A stretch of DNA of 64,000 nt from Dactylorhiza incarnata (lineage: Eukaryota; Streptophyta; Magnoliopsida; Asparagales; Orchidaceae). Below the pieces are notes generated by a model. It searched no databases. It was not told the DNA's origin and worked only from the letters and a program-made list of their open reading frames with translations. The position numbers and the translations under genes were made by a program. The stretch is from the NCBI GenBank assembly GCA_033032865.1, contig JAWHQI010000229.1, positions 1,760,501 to 1,824,500 of the forward strand, written 5' to 3'. Shown piece by piece: positions 10,571 through 20,535 of the stretch (the stretch's first letter is position 1; every line of letters begins with the position of its first letter).

Positions 10571-13351
10571 TGTAACAACCCATGTTTTAGACATACACCA
10601 AAATAAGAGTGATAAAACAAAATTTATCCTCTCTTATTATCTATCCGCACCCCGGCCCCCTCCCTGATTAAATCCCGAGCAGCTCCCCCCTGTTAATTCC
10701 CGCTCCCGCTCGGCTAGGGCAAGCCGCATCCCGTTTCCCGCTCCCGTCTCCCGCAAGTGCGCAGCCCGACGCCTCCCTCCTGCTAGTCGCCGCTCGCCGC
10801 CCCCTCTAGGGATGACGTCTCCTCCTCCAACCGTGGCCGCCGCCCCCTTGCTCTCCCTCAGGCCGACGGGATCTCCCTCCCCAAGATGGCAGCCGCCCGC
10901 CCCTTTCTGCTCCTCTTCTTCTTCGATCAGCAAGGGCAGCAGCAGTTCTCCAAGTGCCGTCAACCTTCTCCTCTCCCTCCAGCAGCCCCTTCCTCTCCGT
11001 TTGGGCCGAGTTTTTGCGTGAGGAACGACTAGGGTTTTCTACCTTCTCCTCCTTGGGCTCGGATTTGGTGAATATTGGTAAGAAATTCCTCCTTCCCCTC
11101 CTATTTCAGATTTTTTGCTCTCCTATAATCGTCTAACCGTGGTTTGTTCGTGATTTCCGGTGTCGCCCCTCGATTTAATTGGTGGGATCACGCAAAACCC
11201 TCTCCGATTTAGGGTTTCCGTCGCCTAAGCGCCGCCAAATCTCCAATTTGCTCGTAGTAGCCTCCGTCTCCGCGTGGAATCTCTTCTCCCCTCACTTTTG
11301 AGGGAGGAAAAATCCGCTAAACCCTCTTTGTTTATTTTTCGCTTCGTAAAATGCATTTGTAGCGTAGTGAATTATGCTACATCGCTTTCGTTTTCCCTGA
11401 ACAGGTTCGAAAATATGATTTCTGACTTTTGCTTGCGCCCCTTCGCCGCCGCCGTCAGCTTCAGCCTCATTTAAGGCAAGTAGAGATCATCCTCTCTTGC
11501 AAACATTGATCGTAGATTACCTTGTCTGCTCTTATGAATTTATGACTTCACTTTTGAATGCTTGTTTCATCATATAAGCTTAGATCTCGAACGTTGAAAT
11601 GACTTGTTAGTAGTTTGAGGTTTTACGCATTTGAGATGATACGAATCTGTGAACATGAATGATTTTATTTGGATAGACCTAGATGAATAAATTTCTTATT
11701 TGATGAATAATTCGAGAAATGATAGATTGTTGAACATGAGTATTAAGCATCATGATAATAATAGTAATGATTTATGGCTAGCAAATATATGATCGATGTC
11801 TCTCTATCATACTTGTATCGTACACTCCTTATTTGGAAGTTAATCGTGTCATAAAGTGGTTTAATGTAAATGAGTACTTGTTATCCCAGAATCGATGCAT
11901 GTCAAACTTGCTCATGCGCTTCTTTTTACTTGAAGAATCTTCTTGTTATTGGAATCTTATTATCTCGAACACGCAAAGTTCAAAACTCACTTCCTAGTTT
12001 TCGGTGTCATCGAGTCTTGTCTCTTACGTCTGTCTGGTTCTAAGATTGGGGTATATTCTACTCCCTAGCTCGATTCCCCTTTTTCTGTGTCTATGGACTC
12101 TCCTCTCATGTATCTAGGTCGATTAATTAGTAACCTGCCTTGATATGCTAGGAATCACCAAAAATATGAATCTTGTAATCTCATAAATAACACAAGTAAA
12201 CATTGAAAGGTAGGGTTTAACTGACGCATCTCCTTGACTTGGGTTCCCTCTTGAATCCCTAATGGGAACAAAGGACCGGTCATAGCGAGCTTAAATTTCT
12301 GAATCTCCTGAATCCGTACTTGAATCTGTCTGAATCATGAATCCTGCGCGTCAAACAAAAACCCTACACTTTCACTTGTTACAACTTATGTTATTACATG
12401 ATCATCTTTGTATGATTTACTCCTGAATCTCTGACAAGTCTTGAATCTGAATTTGAATCATGAATCCATCAGTTCATTAATGTGATAGGCAATCATTGAA
12501 AGATAGTGTTAAATTGATGTGACGTTTTGAATCGAGTTTCCGCTTACCTTGTAACGGGAACCAATAATGTCATAGCAAGCCCAATTACTTTGATAAGTCT
12601 TGCATTTAAACTCCTGTTAGAATCTCGTGCATCAGAAAGAAACACTTGCACCTTTCAATGATTACAACTAATGACATTGCATGACTGAATCTTTGTTGTG
12701 CTTAGGAATAGCCTAATAATTCTGATTATTTCTACTCGTCTTGTTTACTGTCTGGCTTGCTAGCTTTGCTTCTGATAAAACTGGTACTTATACATTGCTA
12801 TTTTCCCTTGCTAGTTTGTAATTTACCTTGCTTATGTTATCAATGTTCTGAGGCTTTTCCTTCTTGTTTTGGATTTGTCTTAGTGTTCGTGCCTGCGCCG
12901 CCTGCTCTCTGAGCCCGATCGGCGTCAAGTTTCAGGTTCTACGTTTATGTTTCATTTCTTTTACTGTCGGACATTTCTATTATGTAGTAATTACGATCAG
13001 TCATTTTCTCTTGTTTCATGGACAACTGCTAGGCTAAATATTATATGTACTAGAATTTAACATGTTTTGCATGTTCATTCATCTGAGATGATCACTGCAT
13101 AAAAATCTGTTTCAAAACTTGTATCATAAATTTTTCGTTGCAAAGTACATGTGCATCAAATCCTTTTAACTGATAACTTGAAAGCTTCCGCATAAAAACA
13201 AACTGTTTTTCCTCAAATTAATTATTTTAGAACTTATTTGTAGTTCTTCTGTCTCCGCCTTAGCAGGCATGGATTTTCCTTCCGCCCATGCCTGTGGCAT
13301 CACGGCCCGCCCCGAAGCGCACTCTGACTCTTGTCGAGACGGGTCGTGACA
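10571..13351 (+). repeat. S1 3' LTR (2.78 kb)
   Basis: Long LTR with a C-rich first part (10640-11000), agggttttc/agggtttcc leader-like stretches, then an AT-rich body. It ends with gcaggcatggattttccttc, a short gcccatgcctg stem, and the gcgcactctgactcttg terminal segment. The latter half recurs at 49797-50194 and 58392-58869. Short ORFs inside have no recognisable domain. Confidence 0.8.
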
Positions 13352-13839
13352 GTGATTAAATACATAACTTAAAATTGTGGTTCTATGCGGGTGTTTCCTT
13401 TAGATAATCACGTTGACAACCAATATGATGATAAGAGATTAATGAAACACTCAAGAATAGTGGTCTTATGCAGACGCTCCTTAATGTTGATCATGACAAC
13501 CATTATATAAAGATTATTAGGGGTACGATCGAGTGTTTACTCTCGTGATTGACAGACGCACACTATCATAATCATAGGGCATAGTAGACCATATGAGCCT
13601 CAAATGGGAAAGTAGACACTACATGGAAGATTAATAAATGTGATCCATGTTCATGACCAAGACACATTAGAGCACTTACGTTCGCCATTAGAGACTCAAA
13701 TCTCTAGAATGTACTTAAGAATTTACATAACTAAGAATAAGAAGAAAGATAATACAAGTCATCTCAATTTTAAAAACAAAGTCGGAACCTAGAATCCTAC
13801 ACTTTAATGATTCCAAATTTAGAGAAAATTTAGTATAAG
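13352..13839. other. AT-rich DNA, no gene seen
   Basis: Resumes the flank broken by S1. I see no domain, LTR end or RNA gene in it. Confidence 0.55.
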
Positions 13840-14472
13840 ATCAAGTCATAGAGGTCGACATCGAGCAAGATCGGGTCGATGGTAGCCGCACGTAGTCGCG
13901 GGATAAAGAGGCGCGGAAGTCGTAGCCGCAGAAGAAGCATTCGTCGAGATCGGAGGAGAGGAATGGGCGCAAAAGTCGCTCGACGGGAAAAGGGAACAGG
14001 GACTGGATCTGCGACAAAAACGCAGACAGGAGCAGGAAGAGGCAGCGGAACCCGTCTACGGAAGCGACGAAGGAAGCCATCGTCGTCGAGGGGATAGAAG
14101 GTCGCTCCCGTAGATGGAATCAAACGACGATTCCGTCGACGAGAGCGGGAACAGAGATGCTCGACGGGAGCACTAGCAGGCGCGGTCGACGAGAACGAAA
14201 AAAGGAGAGGCGAAAGCTTACGAAATCGAGAAGAAGGCTGAGAACTTTAGGTCGCCAACAAATTAGGGCGACAAAAAATTTCCCAGAGTCGACTTCGCTC
14301 TGATACCATGTTAGATATAAGAAAAGGAAATAACAAGTATTTTATTCATCCCACAAAGGGGGGGTATTTAAAGGACATACATGGACTCAAAACCTTGAAA
14401 CAACAATGTGGGACTAAACCCCAAAACACCTAAAGTCTCTAATAGACCGACATTGACTCGATAATTCCAACA
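13840..14472 (-). mobile_element. R1, minus-strand LTR retrotransposon fragment
   Basis: Read on the minus strand, an LTR (14472 to 14309) begins tgttggaattatcgag and ends atatctaaca, followed by the primer-binding complement gctctgatacca (14297-14308) and an Arg-rich GC-rich leader running down to about 13840. The same layout, with related wording, occurs in R2 at 25964-26135. No second LTR is present, so this is a truncated copy. The ORFs over 13830-14123 on both strands are compositional. Confidence 0.75.
14309..14472 (-). repeat. R1 5' LTR (164 bp, minus strand)
   Basis: Ends are TGTTGG...TAACA on the minus strand. It contains gtgggactaaac on the plus strand, shared with the R2 LTRs. Confidence 0.78.
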
Positions 14473-15849
14473 AAAGGCATTATGTTTGAAAAGTACTTTT
14501 ATAGAAAAACATGTATAGAACTATGGTATACTTCTCTTTAGCATGAAATATTATTTTTAATGCATGCATGCATATTTTCTTTAAGTTATTATAGTGTCAC
14601 TAAGGGGGAGAGTTTTTCTTACTCACCAGATAGGTTGACCCTGTCTTCAGGCATTTCTTTGCAGGGGTCACAGGTCGGGAGATTCGGTTAACATAAGATT
14701 CCAAGGATTTCAACATTTTAGTTTGTCTTTCATTTCAGTTTGATGTATCAATTATGTATGAACTCAAATGTATCAAACTCATTTAAAGCTTCAGTTTATC
14801 AGACTTCTTGTACTTTACAATTCTAGTTGACTCTGTGAATCAGCATTTGAGGTATTTCTTTAACCTTAGCTTCAGTCATTTATTTCCCTTGTGTACTTCG
14901 TTTATTTTCTTGATATGTACAAATTTTACTATTGTTGCTTAATTTACTTTATATCGCAAGTGCGGACAGAGCTTTTAAATTGTTGTTAAACTAGGTAGAG
15001 GTGTTATATAATGTGTAGAAAATACGAAAATACATAGATAATATCCCATTGACGCTCTGAACGTGACGACGGGATCAGATCGTCCATACGGCGATCCTAG
15101 CCCCTCCTACAACGAGTGTAAATCTGAACGGGCTCCGAAATGGGTCAGCCCACTCGTGGACTATGGTCCCCATCACTTCCTCAATGACAACGACAATCTC
15201 TTCCTCGAGAGACTCACAATGTTGGGATCGAGAAGGGAGGATTGTACACTTATTTTTGAAGCCTATTGAGACTGACCAGACACTCCTGACGTCAGTCTGA
15301 GGATACCTCTGAGATCATGCCCCAACATAGACAACTGGGGCATCCGCCTTTTCCACTTCTCAAAACTATGTTTCCTACTTAATTTCTTAAAAAGTTCGTT
15401 GAACTATTGACTTGAAAATTGTCGAACCCCTCATCAAGAAGGTGACTTTTTGTTAGGCATTGGGTCGATGTGCATCCTCTACCCTGACATGAATATCACT
15501 GGATTCCCCTAAGTTCTAGGTCTCATGCAATGATCGTATTATCTTTCATGTCCGTGGGGACATGACTGAGCATGGAAGTGGGGTCCTCATCTCGGGTGGT
15601 CTCCTCAAAGTTGTCCCTTCTGTAGTCAAATCAGGCTTAAGGGGTTGCACGAACTCTCTAATATTGGAATTGTGGTTGGACAAACTCATCCTGGGAAGGA
15701 AGAGGCCAGCCTATGTCGGGACTACGGCGGCGCTCGTAGACGAACTGTGAATCTCTATTTGAAGCCGTTCATCTTTTGTGCTTGAGGTGATGCCCTCTCG
15801 TCAGTGCGGATCTCCTCCCCCGTGCATCTGGCTCGGCTTCTCCGCCAGG
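14473..15849. other. Unassigned sequence, no supported gene
   Basis: 14583-15010 contains taagggggagagtttttctt and a T-rich tail that look like part of another retroelement. 15010-15849 has two short ORFs (15063-15269, 15562-15750) with no recognisable domain. I cannot place the missing 5' LTR of Copia-3 here. Confidence 0.4.
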
Positions 15850-15930
15850 TTCGTCTGTGCTCTTCTCTTTCTATGAGAAGTTACTAGAGTTGTTGTTCTT
15901 CTTTTCCGTGGTTTCTATCCTCGGGTTGCT

Positions 15931-16731
15931 ATGGAAGGGACTGGTGACTCTTCCAATATGTCCTCCGGTGAACGTGTTGAGTCCTCCCCGATGTCGTCCT
16001 TGGGTTCCGGCCGTGCTCTCCATGACCATGGATCTCCTCAAATTACTACCATGAAGCTTGATGGTGCAAATTATCTCCCGTGGGCTCGGTCGATTACTCT
16101 GGCCCTGAAGAGTCGCCGTATGTTTGGATATGTTACCGGCACTACAAAGGCTCCTGCTCAGGCTTCTCCTGAGTGGTCTCAATGGGAGTCGGAAAACTCT
16201 CTGGTGATGTCTTGGCTTCTCAACTCCATGCAGGAGCACATAGCTCGGAATTACCTCTTTCTGGACACTGCAGCAGATATTTGGAAGCGCGCTGAGGTTA
16301 CTTATTAGTGTCATGGCAATGTTGCTCAGATTTTTCAGCTTCGCCGACGGATTTTCCTCCTGCGGCAGGGTGACCGTTCTCCTTCCTCATATTACCTGGA
16401 GTTTTCTCAGCTCTACCAAGAGTATGATCACTTTGATGCTCTCACTCCGGTATCCCCTGAAGATGAAGTTCTTGTTCGGGCTCGGGAAGAACGCAACCGG
16501 ATCTTTGAGTTTCTCCATGGTCTGCACCGTGATTTTGATCCTATTAGTGTCCAGATTCTTGGGCGGTCTCCTCTTCCATCTCTACCAGAAATTTTCAGCC
16601 TTGTTCAGCAGGAATTTGATCGCCGTCCGACTCGACATCCCGACTCCGCACCGGAGGGCTCTGCTCTTGCGGCTCACTTTGGCCGTCCCTCTCGTGACTA
16701 CAAGCCCCGCCCTGGTGAGAAGGATCATCTG
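15931..16731 (+). pseudogene. Copia-3 gag, first part (pseudogene)
   Basis: Starts MEGTGDSSNMSSGERVES. The gag core follows: ITTMKLDGANYLPWARSITLAL, WLLNSMQEHIARNYLF and IWKRAEVTY. An in-frame TAG at 16306 (expected Gln) is followed in the same frame by CHGNVAQIFQLRRRIF, SSYYLEFSQLYQEYDHF and ILGRSPLPSLPEIFSLV, which completes the retrotran_gag domain. A single nonsense change is the only break here. Confidence 0.88.
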
Positions 16732-17337
16732 ATGTGTGATTATTGCGGGAAGGCCCGTCATACCAAGGACACCTGCTTCAAGCTCCATGGCTTTCCTCCT
16801 TCCCGGGGTGGTCCTGCTTCTCGTGGTGGTCGTGGCAATGGTCGCTCTACTGGCCGTCCTCCTCTGCCACGCTTTGCTCATCTCTCTGAAGCTTCAGAAG
16901 ATTTTACTCCTGCTGCTACATTTGTTCTCTCTTCGGATGAGATTCTGGCCTTCCGACATATGATGCACGACCAATCTTCCAAGAACTCCACCTCGTCCTC
17001 ATCCTATGCCCACCAGGGGCCCCCAGGTGCTCATTCTTCCACCAGCCATGTCCCCACTCAGTGGATCATCGACAGCGGAGCCACCGATCATATGACTAGC
17101 TCTTCTTCAGGTTTTGTCCCGTACTCTCCTTTGTCTGGTCGCGATAAAGTGAGTGTTGTTGATGGTTCCTTTTCCTCAATTGCGCGGAAGGGCACCATTC
17201 CCTACTCCGCCCTCACTCTCTCGTCTGTGTTACACGTTCCTAAGTTTACTCGAAACCTTCTATCTATTAGTCACTTGACTAAGTCTATGAATTGTTCCGT
17301 GACTTTTTTCCCTCTTCATGTATTTTTCAAGACCTGA
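16732..17337 (+). pseudogene. Copia-3 zinc knuckle and protease
   Basis: Same frame as gag. CDYCGKARHTKDTCFKLHG is a CX2CX4HX4C knuckle. A Gly/Arg-rich linker follows, then the protease WIIDSGATDHMTSS (DSGA) and VLHVPKFTRNLLSISHL. The frame is lost in a T run near 17305, so the ORF stops at 17337 while the family sequence CIFQDLKTRKVIGSG continues one frame over. Confidence 0.88.
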
Positions 17338-17694
17338 AGACGAGGAAGGTGATTGGCTCTGGTAGCCTGTGTGATGGACTGTACCTGTTTGACCCCTCCA
17401 TCTCGGCTCCTCCTCGTGCTCTTCATGTGGCGTCCTCTCCTGATTTGGATTCCTGGCATTGTCGCCTAGGACATCCCTCTCCCTCTGTTATGAAACTTTT
17501 ATTTCCAACTATGTCAAACTCTGTGTTTAATGTTTTTACTTGTGATGTGTGTGAACTAAGTAAGCACAAACGGGCCTCTCTTCCTCAGTTCCCCCCTCCT
17601 AGTGATACTCCTTTTGCGGTTATTCATTCTGATGTTTGAGGACCTTCCCCGCATGCTTCTATTTCTGGTTGTAAATGGTTTGTCACGTTTATAA
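17292..17694 (+). pseudogene. Copia-3 pre-integrase domain and start of integrase
   Basis: LKTRKVIGSGSLCDGLYLFD, then WHCRLGHPSPSVMK...CDVCELSKHKR (HHCC zinc finger of the gag_pre-integrs domain), then IHSDV and TGA at 17637 where paralogues have Trp (DVWGPSP). The frame continues as GCKWFVTFI up to the Harbinger insertion. Confidence 0.85.
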
Positions 17695-18271
17695 GGTGGC
17701 GTTTGGCGCGGCTTATGGGCTGCTGTGCGGTGAAAACGCACCGTTGTTTAGTGCGGAAGCGGCGTTTGGCGCGGCTTATTTCGAAAAAGCCGTTTATTTA
17801 TTTCCGTGGTTTTCTATTATGGGCCGACCGCGGCTTTTATTCGCGTCTGGCCGCAAAAGCATCGCGCGTCTTCTTCCCAGCGACGATTTCTCCCCGTGTT
17901 CCTCTTCTTCCCCGTCCCAGCAGCGGCGATTTCTCCTTCCTCCCCCAAACCAGCCGTCGCGATTTCCCTTCCTCCCCCTTCCCAGCGGCCATTTCAGAGC
18001 GGCGTTTTTCGATTCTACGATTTCCCAGCCGTTGGTAAGTATCTAGGGTTCCGTTTTTTTCGCCTTTTCCCTGCTCTCGAAGATCTAGGGTTCCATTTTC
18101 CGATTCTCGTCGTCTTTATCTTGCAGGTGTTAGGGTTCGGGCTCCAGATCTTCGCGCTGATCCACCCCCGTTCTCCTCTTCGGGCTCCAGATCTTCATTG
18201 TAAGCTCTTCTTCTCCTCCTCCTTATTATGGCTATTTTTGTGGATTTATGGTTGGCCTATTGTTGTGTGCT

Positions 18272-19616
18272 TGCTGCTTGTGTGTTGTTGGTGTGTGTAT
18301 GTGTGTTGTTGGTGTGTGTGTGTGTGTGTGTGTGTGTTATGTGTATGTATTTGTGCTGTGTGTATTTGTTGATGTGTGTGTGTGTGGGCTGTTGATGTGT
18401 GTGTGTATTTGGGCTGTTGATGTGTGTGTGTGTGTATGTGTATGTTGGTTTTGCTGTTGGTGTGATGTGTGTGTTGTTGGTGTGATGTGTGTGTTGTTGT
18501 TGTGTATGTGTATGTTGGTGTTGTGTATGTGTATGTGATATGTATGTTTGTGTTGTGTGTATTTGTTGATGTGTGTGTGTGGGCTGTTGATGTGTGTGTG
18601 TGTATTTGGGATGTTGATGTGTGTGTGTGTGTATGTGTATGTTGGTGTTGCTGTTGGTGTGATGTGTGTGTTGTTGGTGTGATGTGTGTGTTGTTGCTGT
18701 GTATGTGTATGTTGGTGTTGAAGTGTGTGTTGTGTTGTGTGTGTGTGTGTTCATATACATGTGTGTTATGTGTGTGTGTGTTATGTGTGTGTTATGTGTG
18801 TGTGTTATGTGTGTGTGTTGTTTTTGTGTTGTGTGTGTGTGTTCTTTTTTAAGAGTATGTGTGTGTGTTCTTTTTTAAGAGTATGTGTGTGTGTTCTTTT
18901 TTATTGTGTGTGTATGTGTGTGTGTGTTCTTTTGTATGTGTGTGTTATGTGTGTGTGTTATGTGTGTGTGTTTGTTCTTTTTTATGTGTGTGTGTGTGTT
19001 ATGTGTGTGTGTTGTTTTTTTGTGTGTGTTTTTTTTTTTTTTTGTGTGTGTGTGTGTGTGTTCTTTTTTAAGTGTATGTGTGTGTGTGTTATGTGGGTGT
19101 GTTCTTTTTTATTGTGTGTGTGTTCTTTTGTATGTGTGTGTGTTCTTTTTTATGTGTATGTGTGTGTGTGTGTTATGTGTGTGTGTTCTTTTTTATTGTG
19201 TGTGTGTGTTCTTTTGTATGTGTGTGTGTGTTCTTTTTTATGTGTATGTGTGTGTGTGTTATGTGTGTGGTATGTGTGTGTGTTCTTTTTTATTGTGTGT
19301 GTATGTGTGTATGTGTGTGTGTGTGTGTGTTTTCTTTTTTATGTGTGTGTTATGTGTGTGTTATGTGTGTGTGTGTTGTTTATGTGTGTGTTTGTTCTTT
19401 TTTATGTGTATGTGTTTGTTATGTGTGTGTGTTATGTGTGTGTGTGTTGTATGTGTGTGTGTGTTCATATACATGTGTGTGTGTGGTATGTGTGTGTGTT
19501 CATATATATGTGTGTGTGTTGTTCATGTATATGTGTGTGTATGTTCATATACATGTGTGTGTGTGTTGTTCATGTATATGTGTGTGTATGTTCATATACA
19601 TGTGTGTGTGTGTGTT
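18272..19616 (+). repeat. 1.3-kb degenerate TG microsatellite
   Basis: Mainly (TG)n with interspersed tatg, ttgttg, ttctttttt and ttcatatacatg variants, some in larger repeats such as tgttcatatacatgtgtgtg. It is open in several frames and encodes Cys-Val runs, which are artefacts of composition. A splice donor-like attgtaag (18199) and acceptor-like tttttag (19636) flank it, so it may occupy an intron of the element's gene. Confidence 0.9.
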
Positions 19617-19664
19617 TTATTCTTAAAATGCTTTTTAGGTCAAATCTTGTTTAATTTTTTAAGG

Positions 19665-20030
19665 ATGGGCAAAACCAAAGATGGTGGGGTGGCCGCTATG
19701 TGGGACAACAATGATGTGCTGTTATTCTGTGATATATGTATAAAAGAGATAGAGCTTGGGAATCGACCCACCACGCATTTTAATAAACAGGGGTGGTTAA
19801 ATCTTATGAACAAATTTGAAATGCAAACCACGATGACTTTACATAATTTCATTCGTCGCCACCCTTCGCGCGTGGATTTTGATTTCAGTGAGTCCGAGCA
19901 GAGGGGTAGAGATGATGGACTGGTCACACAAGAGCGACAAGATACATGCCCTGACACTGCAGGTGGTGTGGAGGAGATGATCGCGCTACGTGATAGTATA
20001 GCAGATCAGTTGTATGAATCTAGATCATAG
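19665..20030 (+). CDS. Fusion ORF: Myb/SANT-like domain plus Harbinger transposase tail
   Basis: The ATG at 19665 starts a 121-residue protein. Residues 12-52 (WDNNDVLLFCDICIKEIELG, then THFNKQGWLNLMNKF) match the Myb/SANT-like DNA-binding domain of PIF/Harbinger ORF1 and related plant proteins. Residues 56-121 (TTMTLHNFIRRHPSRVDFDF, then MIALRDSIADQLYESR) look like the C-terminal end of a DDE_Tnp_4 Harbinger transposase, whose conserved LHNFIR motif is visible. The junction falls at about residue 54, inside what should be the rest of the SANT repeat. The DDE catalytic core is gone. In the parent family the Myb protein binds terminal repeats and assists the transposase. What the fusion does, if expressed, is unknown. 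The upstream in-frame extension into the TG array is not used in my call. Confidence 0.7.
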   Translation: MGKTKDGGVAAMWDNNDVLLFCDICIKEIELGNRPTTHFNKQGWLNLMNKFEMQTTMTLHNFIRRHPSRVDFDFSESEQRGRDDGLVTQERQDTCPDTAGGVEEMIALRDSIADQLYESRS

Positions 20031-20310
20031 GAGATATCATGATATATGGTTAATGTGGACATTATTTTTGTGTGTTTGGTAATATATGATGGAAAATATA
20101 TATATTTTTTTGATATTCGGTAAAAAAAAAAAATTCGCTCAAAACTCCGTTTTGTTTCCAAACAACTTTTTCAAAACTCCATTTTACAAACTTCATTTCA
20201 CCCAAACAGTTTTTTAACAAAACTTCGTTTTCCAGAATCAGCACTTTTCCTATCAGCAACAGCCCATCAGCAGCTTTCCATCAGCAACAGCCCAACCAAA
20301 CAGAGCCTAA

Positions 20311-20535
20311 ATTGTTTTTCTCGTTGCACTTGGGTGTACCTCATGAAATCCAAATCTGAGGTTTTTTCTCTGTTTCAACGCTTTCATCAAATGATCGTTA
20401 CTCAATTCCATGCCATTATAAAAGTGTTGCGCAGTGATAATGGTCGAGAGTGCATGGACTCTCATTTTGAGCGATACCTTTTTGACTTGGGTATCATCCA
20501 CCAAACGTCTTGTGTCTACACTCCTGCCCAGAATG
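20311..20535 (+). pseudogene. Copia-3 integrase core, second part
   Basis: Continues after the insertion: CTWVYLMKSKSEVFSLF, VLRSDNGRECMD (catalytic Asp) and HQTSCVYTPAQNG. A frameshift near 20530 precedes VERKNWH, which contains the catalytic Glu. Confidence 0.85.

Larger units (their letters stand above)
9460..13351 (+). mobile_element. S1, non-autonomous LTR element with inverted 5' end
   Basis: Bounded by a perfect 5-bp duplication gtgat (9455-9459, 13352-13356). The 3' LTR (10571-13351) begins tgtaacaaccc after a purine tract (agtatgggagaa) and ends gacgggtcgtgaca. The 5' end is only 54 bp and is the reverse complement of the last ~51 bases of the 3' LTR. A primer-binding site follows it, then about 1 kb of internal DNA with no ORF. 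Element S2 (49413-58869) is a second copy. No gag or pol is present, so mobilisation would need another element. Confidence 0.85.
17695..20307 (+). mobile_element. PIF/Harbinger-type DNA element with internal deletion
   Basis: Flanked by TAA on both sides (17692-17694, 20308-20310), the TWA duplication typical of PIF/Harbinger. Termini are imperfect inverted repeats: GGTGGCGTTTGG at the left, CCAAACAGAGCC at the right. Removing the insert rejoins copia integrase as VTFINCFSRCTWVYL. Inside, in order: a 5' UTR-like part with agggttccg stretches (17990-18200), a long TG-rich array, and a 121-residue ORF that fuses a Myb/SANT-like domain to a transposase C-terminus. The catalytic transposase core is missing, so the copy is non-autonomous. 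Confidence 0.85.

Noticed and set aside
10637..11021. ORFs in the C-rich part of the S1 LTR
   Set aside because: Low-complexity LTR sequence; S2 does not preserve these frames.
13830..14123. Overlapping Arg-rich and Leu/Pro-rich ORFs
   Set aside because: Composition-driven frames in the leader of a minus-strand LTR fragment; no domain.
15063..15269. 68-codon ORF starting MTTGSDRPYG
   Set aside because: No recognisable family, no conserved neighbour and no splice context; not enough to call a gene.
18248..19654. Long Cys/Val-rich and His/Thr-rich ORFs on both strands
   Set aside because: They are translations of a TG repeat, open in several frames at once, with no domain.
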